A DNA stretch of 64,000 nucleotides from Roseateles_B sp041906185 (GCA_041906185.1 JAYRJQ010000006.1:62001-126000), one strand, 5' to 3'; numbered from the stretch's first letter, positions 7,871-19,873 are shown. Numbers and translations are program-made. The notes: a model not told the origin generated them from the letters alone.

Positions 7871-9243
7871 AGCGGCAGGCTCAGCACGAACACGCTGCCG
7901 CCGCCCTCGCGGGCCTCGCAGCGCACCGAGCCGCCGTGGCGCTCCGCGATCTGCTTGACGAGGCTCAGGCCGAGCCCCACCCCGCCGGCCTGCTCGGCGT
8001 GCCCGGGCAGACGGTAGAAGGGCTCGAAGATGCGGTCGCGCAGGGTCTCCGGCACGCCGGGCCCGCGGTCGGCCACCCGCAGCTCGAGCAGGCGGCCCAC
8101 CGGCCGCAGACTCAGCTCGACGCTGCCGCCGCCATAGCGCCGGGCGTTCTCGAGGAGGTTGCGCAGCGAGCGGCGAATCAGGCGTTCCTCGCCCTGCAGG
8201 CGCAGCTGCGAGTCCTTCTCGTCGGACAGCAGCTCGGCCCCGCTGCGCGCGCATTCCTCCGCGGCCAGCGCAAGCACATCCACGGCCTCCTGCTGGATCT
8301 GCTGGCTGCCGTTGTCGAGGCGGCTGGCCAGCAGCACTTCCTCGACCAGGGCATCCAGCTCGGCGATATTGGTCTGGATCTCGACCTTGAGCTTCTGGCG
8401 CTGGGCCTCGCCGGCGTCCTCGAACATGGCGAAGGCCATCTTCAGGCGCGCCAGCGGGGAGCGCAGCTCATGGCTGGCATTGGCCAGCAGGCTCTGGTGC
8501 GAGCGCAGCAGCGTCTCGATGCGCCCGGCCGCCTCATTGAAGCTGCGCGCCACGGCGGCGACTTCATCCCGGCCGCTGTCATCCACGCGGTGGCTCAGCT
8601 GGCCGTCGCCGAAAGTCTGCACGCCGGACTTGAGCGCCTCGAGCCGGCGGGTGAGCCGGCGCACCACCGGGAACGCCCCGGCCGCAATGCCCACGAACAG
8701 CAGCACCAGCACGATCGCCAGGCCCTGGCCATGAAAGAGCCGGGGCCCGAGCAGCATCGGCGCTCCCCAGGGGCCGTCCTCGCGCCGCATCATGGGCGGG
8801 GCGGGGTTGCCGTCGGCACCATGCGCGGCACCCGGACGTGCGTCCGCCCGAGGACCGGGCGGGCGGATGTTGCGGATGAAGGCGATGTGACGGCCATCGT
8901 CCAGCGTGATCTCCAGCTGGCGCTGACCGGGGAAATCCTCTCGGCGCTCGAACAGCTCGGAGGCCCCGATGCGCTGCCCCTGGGCATCCTCCAGCGCCAG
9001 CGCCATGCGCAGCCGCTGGCCCCATTCCTCGATGGCGCGGGCCTGCTGCTCGCGCGGCGCATCTGCCGGCGGCAGGGCGCGCTGCAGCAGCACGGCCATG
9101 GCCTGCCAGCGCTCGCCGGCAGCCACCTCGGCGTTGCCGCGCTCCTGCTCGATCTGGCGCTGGAACAGCCAGGCCGCCCCCAGAGCGAAGGCGGCCAGCA
9201 CGACGATGACGGTGAGATAGATGCGCCAGTAGAGAGATTTCAC
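7861..9243 (-). CDS. CpxA-like sensor histidine kinase
   Basis: A 460-residue membrane histidine kinase. TM1 is at residues 7-27. A periplasmic domain of about 140 residues has a Pro/Arg/Gly-rich stretch at 127-160. TM2 is at 174-194 and is followed by HAMP. The phosphoacceptor is H258 (ANASHELRSPLARLK), with the N box LRNLLENARRYG and the G boxes ADRGPGVP and GGVGLGLSLVKQIA. It starts at GTG 9243, overlapping the stop of the regulator gene (GTGA), so the pair is translationally coupled. The operon order (CpxP-like, regulator, kinase) supports a Cpx-type envelope-stress role; an RstB-type role is the alternative. Its last codons overlap the dispersed 13-base motif. Confidence 0.92.
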   Translation of the reverse strand: MKSLYWRIYLTVIVVLAAFALGAAWLFQRQIEQERGNAEVAAGERWQAMAVLLQRALPPADAPREQQARAIEEWGQRLRMALALEDAQGQRIGASELFERREDFPGQRQLEITLDDGRHIAFIRNIRPPGPRADARPGAAHGADGNPAPPMMRREDGPWGAPMLLGPRLFHGQGLAIVLVLLFVGIAAGAFPVVRRLTRRLEALKSGVQTFGDGQLSHRVDDSGRDEVAAVARSFNEAAGRIETLLRSHQSLLANASHELRSPLARLKMAFAMFEDAGEAQRQKLKVEIQTNIAELDALVEEVLLASRLDNGSQQIQQEAVDVLALAAEECARSGAELLSDEKDSQLRLQGEERLIRRSLRNLLENARRYGGGSVELSLRPVGRLLELRVADRGPGVPETLRDRIFEPFYRLPGHAEQAGGVGLGLSLVKQIAERHGGSVRCEAREGGGSVFVLSLPLKT

Positions 9244-9953
9244 GCCTGGCCTTCGGAGTCCTGCTTGCGGGCGAACACGTAGCCGGCCCCGCGGACGGTC
9301 AGCACGCGGCGCGGCGTCTTGGGGTCGTCCTCGATGACGGCCCGGATGCGGGAGATGTGCACGTCGATCGAGCGGTCGAAGGCCTCCAGCGGGTGGCCCT
9401 TGAGCGAGTCCATGATCTGGTCGCGCGAGAGCACGCGGCCCGGGCTCTGCGCCAGCACGACCAGCAGATCGAACTGGTGGCTCGTGAGATCGCAGGGCTT
9501 GCCCTCGAGGCGGGCCATGCGGGCGGCCAGGTCGATCTCCAGGCGGCCGAAGCGCAGCACCTCGACGCCCTGCATGTCCGGCTCGGCCCGGCGCAGCAGC
9601 GCCTTGACGCGGGCCTGCAGCTCGCGCGGCTCGAAGGGCTTGGGCAGGTAGTCGTCGGCACCCAGCTCCAGCCCGAGGATGCGGTCCATGGGCTCGCCGC
9701 GGGCCGAGAGCATCAGCACCGGCAGGCGCTTCATGCGGGCGTCACGACGCAGCTCGCGGCAGAAGTCGAGGCCGTCACCGTCGGGCAGCATGATGTCCAG
9801 CACGGCGAGGTCATACACGCCCTGCTCCAGCTTCTGCCGGGCCGCGGCCAGGTCGGGCGCCACGTCGATGTCAAAGCCGGCCGACTGGAGGTAGGCCCCC
9901 ACCATGTCGGTCAGGCGGGCGTCATCGTCGATCAGCAGCAGTCTGGAATTCAT
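9240..9953 (-). CDS. CpxR-like OmpR-family response regulator
   Basis: A 237-residue regulator with an N-terminal receiver (acidic pocket IDDD at residues 8-11, phosphoacceptor D53 in VLDIMLPDGD, and the conserved Lys in LPKPFEPRE) and a C-terminal winged-helix DNA-binding domain of the OmpR type (LTSHQFDLLVVLAQSPGRVLSR; later RSIDVHISRIR and TVRGAGYVF). ATG 9953 is chosen because the receiver begins at once (MNSRLLLIDDD); the frame is open further upstream without family residues. It is the middle gene of the Cpx-like operon and probably binds the GTGAA-N5-GTAAA site at 10621. Confidence 0.94.
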   Translation of the reverse strand: MNSRLLLIDDDARLTDMVGAYLQSAGFDIDVAPDLAAARQKLEQGVYDLAVLDIMLPDGDGLDFCRELRRDARMKRLPVLMLSARGEPMDRILGLELGADDYLPKPFEPRELQARVKALLRRAEPDMQGVEVLRFGRLEIDLAARMARLEGKPCDLTSHQFDLLVVLAQSPGRVLSRDQIMDSLKGHPLEAFDRSIDVHISRIRAVIEDDPKTPRRVLTVRGAGYVFARKQDSEGQA

Positions 9954-10071
9954 GGCAGGCAGGTGGCTGGCGCAGCGCGCCCGGGCCGAAGCCCGGCCGG
10001 CATGCGCCGCGGAAGGGAAGTAGGCCTGAAGCATAAGCGCAGTCCTGAACGATCGATCCGGGCGCTCGCGC

Positions 10072-10554
10072 TCACTGGCCGCCGCGCGACTTCATGTGCT
10101 CGGCCATGCGGGCCTGGCGCTGCTTGAGCTTGGCGGCCAGCTTGGCGCGCTGCTCGGGCGTCAGCACCCGGGCGACGTCGATCATGGCCTGGCTCATGCG
10201 CTTGGAAACCTGCTCGTGCAGGGCGCTGCCCTTCACACGCAGGGCCTCGATGGCGGCGGCATCCACGTTGGTGGCGGCGAAGAGCGTCATGCCCTGCTCG
10301 TGCAGGCTGCGCAGCGAGTCCTGCGTCGGCTTCAGCTCCTTGCGGGCTGCGTCCATGATGGTCTTGATCTGGGTGCGCTGGGCATCGGTGGCGTCCACCA
10401 GGTCCAGCATGTGCTCGACGTGGCCGCCCATCATGCCGCCGGCCATGCCGGGGCCGCCCATGCCGGGATGGCGCTGAGCCTGGGCGCCCCCGGCCACGAG
10501 GGCCAGGGCCATGGCGGCGGCGGGGATCAGGCGCTTGAGAGTGAGGCTTTTCAT
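10072..10554 (-). CDS. CpxP/Spy-like periplasmic chaperone-sensor protein
   Basis: A 160-residue secreted protein with a signal peptide ending AGGAQA. Two LTxxQ-type segments mark the CpxP/Spy fold: a diverged one (DATDAQRTQI) and an exact one (VLTPEQRAKL). It is rich in charged helices throughout. Right after the signal peptide comes a Gly/Met/His-rich stretch (about residues 28-50) that could bind metal. In Cpx systems CpxP dampens the kinase and binds misfolded periplasmic proteins. The start has AAGGAG upstream. It is the first gene of the operon with the regulator and kinase, which fits feedback control. The call is firm as to family; the ligand is unknown. Confidence 0.88.
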   Translation of the reverse strand: MKSLTLKRLIPAAAMALALVAGGAQAQRHPGMGGPGMAGGMMGGHVEHMLDLVDATDAQRTQIKTIMDAARKELKPTQDSLRSLHEQGMTLFAATNVDAAAIEALRVKGSALHEQVSKRMSQAMIDVARVLTPEQRAKLAAKLKQRQARMAEHMKSRGGQ

Positions 10555-10620
10555 ACAACTGCTCCTTGGGTGGGATGGAGTCAGTGTCGGCAGCGCCGGT
10601 AAGGCCGCCATGCCCTGGTG

Positions 10621-10641
10621 GTGAAGAAGCGTAAAGAAAGC
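10621..10641. promoter_or_regulatory. CpxR-box-like direct repeat upstream of the Cpx-like operon
   Basis: GTGAA-GAAGC-GTAAA at 10621-10635, continuing AAGC, i.e. two near-identical 10-11 base units in tandem. The known CpxR consensus is GTAAA-N5-GTAAA; this differs by one base. It lies 67 bases before the start of the CpxP-like gene, which points to autoregulation. Confidence 0.55.
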
Positions 10642-10675
10642 GGTGGGGACGTGTCCGGCGAGGGGCCGCGGCCAT

Positions 10676-10703
10676 GAAAAAGAGGCCCACAGGGGGCCTC
10701 TTG
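10676..10703 (-). terminator. Rho-independent terminator of ettA
   Basis: A 9-bp stem AAGAGGCCC (10680-10688) with GGGCCTCTT (10694-10702), followed on the minus strand by a run of T. It lies about 65 bases past the ettA stop and also separates ettA from the Cpx-like operon. Confidence 0.85.
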
Positions 10704-10742
10704 TCGTCGTCCGAGGGGGCCGGCGTACCGGCCGCCGCCCGA

Positions 10743-10766
10743 TCAGCGGATGGTTCAGCCGATGGT

Positions 10767-10779
<13 letters not shown>
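10743..10779 (-). repeat. 12-base tandem repeat that triplicates the ettA stop codon
   Basis: The unit ATCSGCTGAACC is repeated so that in-frame TGA codons fall at 10767-10769, 10755-10757 and 10743-10745. The first copy includes the last ettA codons (Pro-Ile-Arg). Confidence 0.8.
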
Positions 10780-12431
<1,652 letters not shown>

Positions 12432-12748
12432 GGCTTACTCAGGGTTGAGAGCAGGTGGAGGATCGGAAACTTCAGGAATTCGGACCGCGACACCCCGGCC
12501 GCAGAGGCCTCGACCGGCGGGCGGGGCCTCTGGGCATCAGGTGGCATCAGGTGGCGGGAAGCCGGGAACGGTCAGACGGCCCCCGGCGGCGGTCCCGGGG
12601 GCGTCGCCGCGAGATCCGCGGGCGGCTTCCCGAGCCAAACCGCTATTGTCGCAGTTTCCGGGCCCGCGCCGGGCTGCGCCGCGCACGGCTGCACAGGCCG
12701 TCACGACATTTCATGGGCCGGACATCCCCGGGCCGGCAGGCGCACACC

Positions 12749-12754
12749 TATAAT
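12749..12754 (+). promoter_or_regulatory. Perfect -10 box (TATAAT) for rhlE
   Basis: A consensus TATAAT that predicts transcription starting near 12760-12762, exactly at the base of the leader hairpin. The -35 region is GC-rich and does not match the consensus. Confidence 0.6.
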
Positions 12755-12761
12755 CGCCCCC

Positions 12762-12802
12762 GACGCTACGGCTCACAGTCTTGCCGTGGCGTCATTTTTT
12801 TT
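12762..12802 (+). terminator. Intrinsic terminator inside the rhlE leader (attenuator candidate)
   Basis: An 11-bp stem GACGCTACGGC (12762-12772) with GCCGTGGCGTC (12783-12793), including one G-T pair, around a 10-base loop, then A and eight T (12795-12802). It lies between the rhlE promoter and the start codon at 12900, so RNA polymerase must read through it to reach rhlE. Confidence 0.75.
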
Positions 12803-12899
12803 GAGCTCAAGCACCCGCCCCGCCGGGCCCGAAGACTGGCGTCGCACACAATGCGGCGCGGCCTGGCACATAGCGGTTGGCGTGCGAATCCTGCAGTCG

Positions 12900-14399
<1,500 letters not shown>

Positions 14400-14426
14400 T
14401 GTCCCGGGGCCTGCACGGCCCTTCCG

Positions 14427-14453
14427 AAAAGCCCGGCCACGCCGGGCTTTTTT
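14427..14453 (+). terminator. Rho-independent terminator of rhlE
   Basis: Stem AAAGCCCGGC (14428-14437) with GCCGGGCTTT, a 3-base loop and a run of six T, 28 bases past the stop. Confidence 0.9.
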
Positions 14454-14622
14454 CATGGGCGTCAGCACCGCCCGGCGCCCGGCCCGCAATCCCCCGGGAG
14501 GTGGAATGCGTGCACACCTCCAGGGTCTCCCAGGAGGCAGGGCCCGGCGTTCCCTGAGACACTCCGGCCCTCGAAAAACAGAGGCGCCCGGACTCCGCGT
14601 CGGGCAGCACAGGGAGGATCGA

Positions 14623-17600
14623 ATGAGCGAGCCAGCAGCTTCGCAAGACGCGCACGACGCTCGGGTGCAGGCTACTAACCGGCAGGACGAGCGGCAGGAT
14701 GCCCGAACGGGACCGCCCGACGACGGGTTCGGCGAGCCGCCGCTCTCCGAGGCGGCCCTCATGGAGCGGCTTGCCCGCCCGGGCCGCGCCTACCAGCGCC
14801 AGACCTGGATCGCGCTGCTCGCCCTGCTCTGCTTCCTCACGCTGTACCTGGCGCTCGCCGGCTGGTTCGCCTGGACCGCCTTCGAGCTGACCATCGGTGG
14901 CGGCCTGGGGCAGGACGCCCTGTGGGGCTGGCTGGGCGGGCTCGGCGCCGCCTTCCTCTCGGCACTCATGTTCCGGGCCCTGTTCTTCGTCAAGCGCGGC
15001 GGCACCGACCGCCTGCTGGAACTGCGCCCGCAAGACCAGCCCGCACTCTTCGACTTCCTGCACCGCCTGGCCGACAAGGCCGGAGCCCCGCGCCCGCACA
15101 AGGTCTTTCTGAGCGCGGACGTCAACGCCTCGGTCTTCTACGACCTTCGCCTGCTGAACCTGCTGATCCCCTCGCGCAAGAACCTGCTGATCGGGCTGGG
15201 GCTCGTCCAGGCCCTGAACCTCGGTGAGTTCCGTGCGGTGCTCGCCCATGAATTCGGCCACTTCGGCCAGCGTGCCATGGCGGTGGGGCGATGGGTCTAT
15301 GTGGCCCAGCAGATCGCGCGGCATCTCGTGGTGCACCGGGGCAAGCTGGACGAGCTGCTGCAGCGCGTCTCCCACTGGGATCTGCGCATTGCCTGGCTCG
15401 GCTGGGGCCTGCGCCTCGTCGTCTGGTCGATCCGCTGCGTGGTGGAGAGCGCCTACCGCGCCGTGGACCTGCTGCAGCGCGCGCTCTCTCGCGAGATGGA
15501 GATGAATGCCGATCTCGTGGCCGTCGCGCTGACCGGCAGCGACGCCCTCATCCATGCCCTGTACCGCCTGCAGGCCGCCGATGACGCCTGGTCCCGCGCC
15601 CTGACCTTCGCGATGGGCGAGAAGCAGGCCGGGCGCCGGGTGGACGACCTGTTCGCCCTGCAGGAGAAGGTCCAGCAGCGGCTGGGCAGCCTGCTGCAGC
15701 AGCCGGACCATGGCCAGCCGCCGCCCCTGCCCGAGGATCCGGCGGGGCACCGCATCTTCCGGCCCCAGATGGCCCAGCCGCCCCGCATGTGGCAGAGCCA
15801 TCCGCCCAGCCATGAGCGCGAGGACAACGCGAAGCGCCAGTACATCCATGCCCCGATCGACGACCGTCCGGCCTGGGATCTCTTCCAGGACGCGGCCGCC
15901 CTGCGGGTGCAGGTCACGGCCCTGGCCCTGCGCGCGCAGGAGGCCCCCGCCGCCGGCTCCTCCCAGGAGGCAGCCCAGGACGCGGCCCAGGATCCGGCGG
16001 CGCGCGGCGAACCCGCCCCCCTGCCCCCGGACGAGTCGCTGCAGCGCCTGCAGCAGCAGTTCGAACGGGAGCACCTTGATCCGCGCTACCGCGGCATTCA
16101 TTTCGGTCGCTCCCCGGTGCGCCACACGGCCGACGCCCAGGCCCTGTGGCAGGACTGCCCCGACTTCGAGCGCAGCCAGCTCGCGGACCTCTACCCCGCC
16201 CGCCTGAGCGAGGACATGGCGCGCCTGACGGCGCTGGAAACGGAGCTGGGCCAGCTGCTGGCGCTGGAGCGTGGTCATCTGGAGGCCCAGGGCGGCGTGA
16301 TCCGCTTCCGGGACCAGACGCTCAAGCGCAAGACCCTGCCTGTCGCGCTGCAGCAGGTTCAGGCGGAGCTGCAGGCGCTGCGCGAGTCGCTGCGGCTGCA
16401 GGACCTGCGCGTGCGCAGCCTGCATCTGGCGGTGGCCGAGCACCTGGGACAAGGCTGGCCCGAGCACCTGCGAGGCCTGATCACGGCGCTGCACTACGGC
16501 AGCCACGGCGAGGCCAATCTGCGCGATCTGCAGGGGATCCTGCAGCACACCTTCCGCCAGACCACCGCCACCGGCCGGGTCAACGATGCCGGCCGCCAGC
16601 GCATCGTCGACGCGGCCGGCGCGCTGCAGCAAGCCATGCACAAGCTGAACCAGGAGGCCTCGCTTGTGAAGCTGGACGCCGTGCTGGCCGAGGCTCTGCA
16701 CATCGAGCAGTGGCGCGACGCGATCGGCGAGCTGCAGCTGCCGTGGCCTACCGCGCAGAACCTGGGCGACTGGCTCAACGTGATCGACGGCTGGGTGGAC
16801 CAGCAGGCCAATGCCTGCGGCGCCCTGCGGCGGGAGGCCCTGGAGCGGCTGCTGCTCACCGAGAAGCGCCTGGTGCGCCAGTGGCTGAGCGAGATCAACC
16901 CCGGCGCGGCGCCAGGCCGCAGCCAGTTCCCGCCGACGCCCGACGTCTTGCTCGAAGGCCAAGAGCGTCCGCGCGACTTCCGCCAGAGCCTCTGGGTTCG
17001 TTTCCAGACGGCCGACGGCTGGCTGCCGGCTACGGCACGGCTGGGGGTCGCCGGCGGCATCGTGGTGTCGGTGCTCGGTCTCGGCGGCTTGGCCATGCAG
17101 GCCCCCGTGAGCCTCTACAACGGCCTGGATCGAGCCGTCGTCGTGAGCCTGTCCAACGGCGAGACGCTGACCCTGGCCCCGGGCGAGCACCGGCTCACCA
17201 AGGCGCCCGCCCACCGCGGGCTGGGGGTCGAGACCCGCACGGCGGAGCGGGCGCTGATCGAGCGCTTCGAGGCTCCCGTGAGCGGCGCATTCGAGCACCA
17301 TGTCTACAGCGTCGCGGCGGCGGCCGCCATGATCGAGTGGACTGCCGTCTATGGCGGCGGCACACCGCCCCCGCCCACCCGCGTGGGCGCGTCGCGCTGG
17401 CGCGTCAGCGAGGCTCGCCATGTCTTCGAGCAGCCGCCCCAGAGCATCCGGACCAAGGGCGGCGGCGAGTCACGGCTCGTCCTCGAGGCCGTGCCGGTGA
17501 AGCAGGTCATGGCGCAGCTGGAGGTCCTGCCCCGGAACGAGAAGCCTGAGGGCCTGATCCAGGCCCACGCCCGCTGGGACACCTCGGACAGCCCCGGCAT

Positions 17601-18630
17601 CGGCCTCTGGTGGGCGCTGCTGGGCGACAGCCCCGCTGCGGGCGAGATCCTCGCCGAGCGCCTGAAGGAGGCCCCGACGGACCTCCTGTGGCGACGCATG
17701 GACATGGACCGGGCCGACGAGCCCCGCCGTGCCGCCCTGTGCGCACGGTTCGAGGGGCAGGCCCGACAGGCGCCGGATGATGCCGACCTGCGCTACCTGT
17801 CCGTGCGATGCCTGCCGGAGGGCGAGGCCAAGAGCCAGGCCTTCATCGAGGGTGCACAGGCTCACCCGCGCCACCTCTGGTTCGCCTATGCCGCCAGCGC
17901 CGCCCACGCCGAGCAGGCGCACTGGGTGCAGGCCAAGGCGGGCTGGGACTTCGTGCGTCAGCGCAACGCGGGCCTGGCCGAGGAGGTCAACGTCGACCTG
18001 GCCCGGCTGGCGCGCTGGCAGGGGGGCCTCTCCAGCACCGCGCTCGACCGGGTGCTGAAGGAGCTCAGCCCCGCCTCCCAGGAGTTGACCCTGCATCTCG
18101 GGCTGGAAGGGGGCAAGGACAGCGCCGGGCCCTGGGCGCCGGCTTACGCCGCACTGTCCAGCGGCCAGCTCGAGCAGGTCCTGGCGCGGGCCCCGCAACC
18201 GGAGGGCGCGCGCGAACCGCGACTCATCCGCCTCATCGGCGCCTCGGACACCGCCAGCAGCGCCATGCTGCAGGCGGCCCTGCGTCTGCCGGTCGAGGCG
18301 GGCCTGGATGCCCGCAGCTACTGGACCAGCCTCGGACTCGCCTTGCGCGAACGCCAGGGCCAAGAGGCGCTCCTCGCGCTGCTGCCCACCTATGTGGCGC
18401 AGATCGGCCGTCTGGACGAGGCACGTCTGCGCCGGTTCGTCGCCGCCCTGGAGCAGCGACGGCCCCCGGCGGAATGCACGGCGCTGATGCAGGGCATGCC
18501 CCTGTTCATGCGCGGCCAGGCGATGACCATGGGCGCCATCGTCTACGGCCCCAAGGCGCCGATGGCCTGGCGCATCGGCGCCGAGTCACTGCTGTTCGCC
18601 GACGAGCGCCCCTACTTCCAGACCCGCTGA
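14623..18630 (+). CDS. Giant M48-type membrane metalloprotease with C-terminal solenoid
   Basis: A 1335-residue protein, far larger than HtpX or Ste24 (about 290-450). A charged N-terminus (1-60) is followed by two TM helices (about 66-90 and 100-125) and an M48 catalytic domain with zinc motif H209-E-F-G-H213 and third ligand E293 in EMEMNAD. A long helical region (about 420-790) contains no recognised domain. A third TM helix lies near 806-825, followed by a beta-rich part and a TPR-like alpha solenoid to the end. The catalytic core faces the cytoplasm by analogy with HtpX. The ATG follows AGGGAGGA. A small membrane-protein gene follows 40 bases later. Substrates are unknown. Confidence 0.85.
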   Translation: MSEPAASQDAHDARVQATNRQDERQDARTGPPDDGFGEPPLSEAALMERLARPGRAYQRQTWIALLALLCFLTLYLALAGWFAWTAFELTIGGGLGQDALWGWLGGLGAAFLSALMFRALFFVKRGGTDRLLELRPQDQPALFDFLHRLADKAGAPRPHKVFLSADVNASVFYDLRLLNLLIPSRKNLLIGLGLVQALNLGEFRAVLAHEFGHFGQRAMAVGRWVYVAQQIARHLVVHRGKLDELLQRVSHWDLRIAWLGWGLRLVVWSIRCVVESAYRAVDLLQRALSREMEMNADLVAVALTGSDALIHALYRLQAADDAWSRALTFAMGEKQAGRRVDDLFALQEKVQQRLGSLLQQPDHGQPPPLPEDPAGHRIFRPQMAQPPRMWQSHPPSHEREDNAKRQYIHAPIDDRPAWDLFQDAAALRVQVTALALRAQEAPAAGSSQEAAQDAAQDPAARGEPAPLPPDESLQRLQQQFEREHLDPRYRGIHFGRSPVRHTADAQALWQDCPDFERSQLADLYPARLSEDMARLTALETELGQLLALERGHLEAQGGVIRFRDQTLKRKTLPVALQQVQAELQALRESLRLQDLRVRSLHLAVAEHLGQGWPEHLRGLITALHYGSHGEANLRDLQGILQHTFRQTTATGRVNDAGRQRIVDAAGALQQAMHKLNQEASLVKLDAVLAEALHIEQWRDAIGELQLPWPTAQNLGDWLNVIDGWVDQQANACGALRREALERLLLTEKRLVRQWLSEINPGAAPGRSQFPPTPDVLLEGQERPRDFRQSLWVRFQTADGWLPATARLGVAGGIVVSVLGLGGLAMQAPVSLYNGLDRAVVVSLSNGETLTLAPGEHRLTKAPAHRGLGVETRTAERALIERFEAPVSGAFEHHVYSVAAAAAMIEWTAVYGGGTPPPPTRVGASRWRVSEARHVFEQPPQSIRTKGGGESRLVLEAVPVKQVMAQLEVLPRNEKPEGLIQAHARWDTSDSPGIGLWWALLGDSPAAGEILAERLKEAPTDLLWRRMDMDRADEPRRAALCARFEGQARQAPDDADLRYLSVRCLPEGEAKSQAFIEGAQAHPRHLWFAYAASAAHAEQAHWVQAKAGWDFVRQRNAGLAEEVNVDLARLARWQGGLSSTALDRVLKELSPASQELTLHLGLEGGKDSAGPWAPAYAALSSGQLEQVLARAPQPEGAREPRLIRLIGASDTASSAMLQAALRLPVEAGLDARSYWTSLGLALRERQGQEALLALLPTYVAQIGRLDEARLRRFVAALEQRRPPAECTALMQGMPLFMRGQAMTMGAIVYGPKAPMAWRIGAESLLFADERPYFQTR

Positions 18631-18670
18631 CGCTCGCGTTCCGACCATCCCCCTTCCAGAAAGCCACCCC

Positions 18671-19027
18671 ATGAAGATCAAAGGTATCGAGCACCTGAGC
18701 CCGGCGCAGATCCAGGCCGCCGTCGACGGCGGCGCCCGCTTCGTCCTCTTCCCCTACTGCCTGTCCATGCTCGTGATGTCCTTCAAGCGCAGCTCCGACA
18801 TCTACTTCATCCCCGCCGGCGAAGGCGTGGCCGGCAAGGCGGCTCTTCACAGCCTCGCCTCGCTGCTGTTCGGCTGGTGGGGCATCCCCTGGGGACCCAT
18901 CTGGACGATCAGCACCGTGTTCACGAACCTCACTGGTGGCAAGGACGTCACGTCCGAGGTGATGAGCCACTGGCGCGCCTCGAGCGCCGCTTCGGAGACC
19001 TTCGTGCAGGCGCCCGGACGCGGCTGA
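18671..19027 (+). CDS. Small conserved membrane protein, partner of the giant M48 gene
   Basis: A 118-residue protein beginning MKIKGIEHLSPAQIQ. An amphipathic start is followed by a segment containing LFPYCLSMLVMSFKRSSDIYF, shortened here to the core 'FPYCLSMLVMSFKRSSDIYF', and one clear TM helix around residues 57-78 (LASLLFGWWGIPWGP). The sequence 'GGKDVTSEVM' follows. I recall similar small proteins beside large M48 proteins in other bacteria, but I know of no assigned function. The start is ATG 18671 with a weak upstream GA-rich stretch. The spacing to the M48 gene suggests one operon. Confidence 0.75.
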   Translation: MKIKGIEHLSPAQIQAAVDGGARFVLFPYCLSMLVMSFKRSSDIYFIPAGEGVAGKAALHSLASLLFGWWGIPWGPIWTISTVFTNLTGGKDVTSEVMSHWRASSAASETFVQAPGRG

Positions 19028-19162
19028 GCGGCCCGCAGCTCGCTCCACGACGTCAGCCGGCGCCCGTCACCGCGCGTTACAGCCGCGCGGCCCACCCCAC
19101 GGCGAGCCGCACGGCCGCCGCCTAAACTCGCGCCGACCGACACCTACAGAGGGAGAGAAACC

Positions 19163-19750
19163 TTGAAGCACACCCCCATTGCGACCGCCACCCGTCCGCT
19201 GATCGCCCTCGGCCTGGCCCTGGCTTTCGGTCAGGCCTCGGCCGCCACCATGCCCGAGCCCGGCGAGTGGCTCATCCGGACGCAGGAGACCCACGAGGGC
19301 AACCCGAAGGTCCTGCAGGCCCTGGCCACCATGAAGGCCCTGCGCACGGCCAGCGCCCAGGGCCTGCCGCCCAGCAAGGCGCCGGCCGGAGCCAGCCCGA
19401 ACAGCGTGGAAGAGGAACGCGATTGCATCACCGCCGAGGACGTGCGCGAGATGGAGCCCCGGCAGTTCTTGCAGCAGCTCGTCACCAGCGGCGTGGAGGG
19501 CTGGAAATGCCAGTTCTCCGAGCAGACGGGCGAGCAGCTGCAGTACAGCTGCCGCAGCCCCAGCGGCCAGACCTCCAAGGGGCAGGCGCAGGTGCGCTAC
19601 AGCGCCCGGGCCTACAAGTTCGAGGTCACCGGCACCGTCGAGCACAAACCGGGTGATGCCAGCAGCCGCGTCACCAGCAAGTGGGTCGTGGACGGCCGCT
19701 GGCTGGCCGGCAAGTGCAGCGCTGCCAGCCAGGCACAGCGCGATCGCTGA
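19163..19750 (+). CDS. DUF3617 periplasmic protein
   Basis: A 195-residue secreted protein with a TTG start supported by GAGGGAGAG upstream and a signal peptide ending GQASA. The mature part has the DUF3617 plan: 'EPGEWLIRTQET' at the start, a cysteine pair (C in RDCITAEDV and C in WKCQF), a third and fourth cysteine (YSCRS and GKCSA), and the closing 'SRVTSKWVVDGRWL'. DUF3617 proteins are envelope proteins of unknown function. A TAAACT -10 candidate lies at 19123-19128. The TTG choice is inferred; no ATG occurs before the signal peptide core. Confidence 0.83.
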   Translation: MKHTPIATATRPLIALGLALAFGQASAATMPEPGEWLIRTQETHEGNPKVLQALATMKALRTASAQGLPPSKAPAGASPNSVEEERDCITAEDVREMEPRQFLQQLVTSGVEGWKCQFSEQTGEQLQYSCRSPSGQTSKGQAQVRYSARAYKFEVTGTVEHKPGDASSRVTSKWVVDGRWLAGKCSAASQAQRDR

Positions 19751-19818
19751 TCGGCGGCGCGCTTCAGCGACCTTGATCTGGCGCAGGCGCCGCGCATGGC
19801 CGGCCGCCGCCGCTGGGC

Positions 19819-19824
19819 CACAAT
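19819..19824 (+). promoter_or_regulatory. Candidate -10 box (CACAAT) for the beta-CASP gene
   Basis: CACAAT 50 bases before the start of the metallo-beta-lactamase gene. No clear -35. Confidence 0.3.
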
Positions 19825-19873
19825 CGCCAGCACACCGCGCCCCGCCACCGGGGCCGATCCTGGGGAGTGAGCC

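Larger units (their letters stand above)
12432..12899. other. 468-base ettA/rhlE divergent regulatory gap
   Basis: No gene is supported here. On minus, an ettA -10 candidate (GACAAT) lies at 12645-12650. On plus, the rhlE -10 box lies at 12749-12754, and a hairpin-plus-T8 terminator at 12762-12802. The stretch from 12500 to 12640 is very GC-rich with several short inverted repeats and no clear function. Confidence 0.6.
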
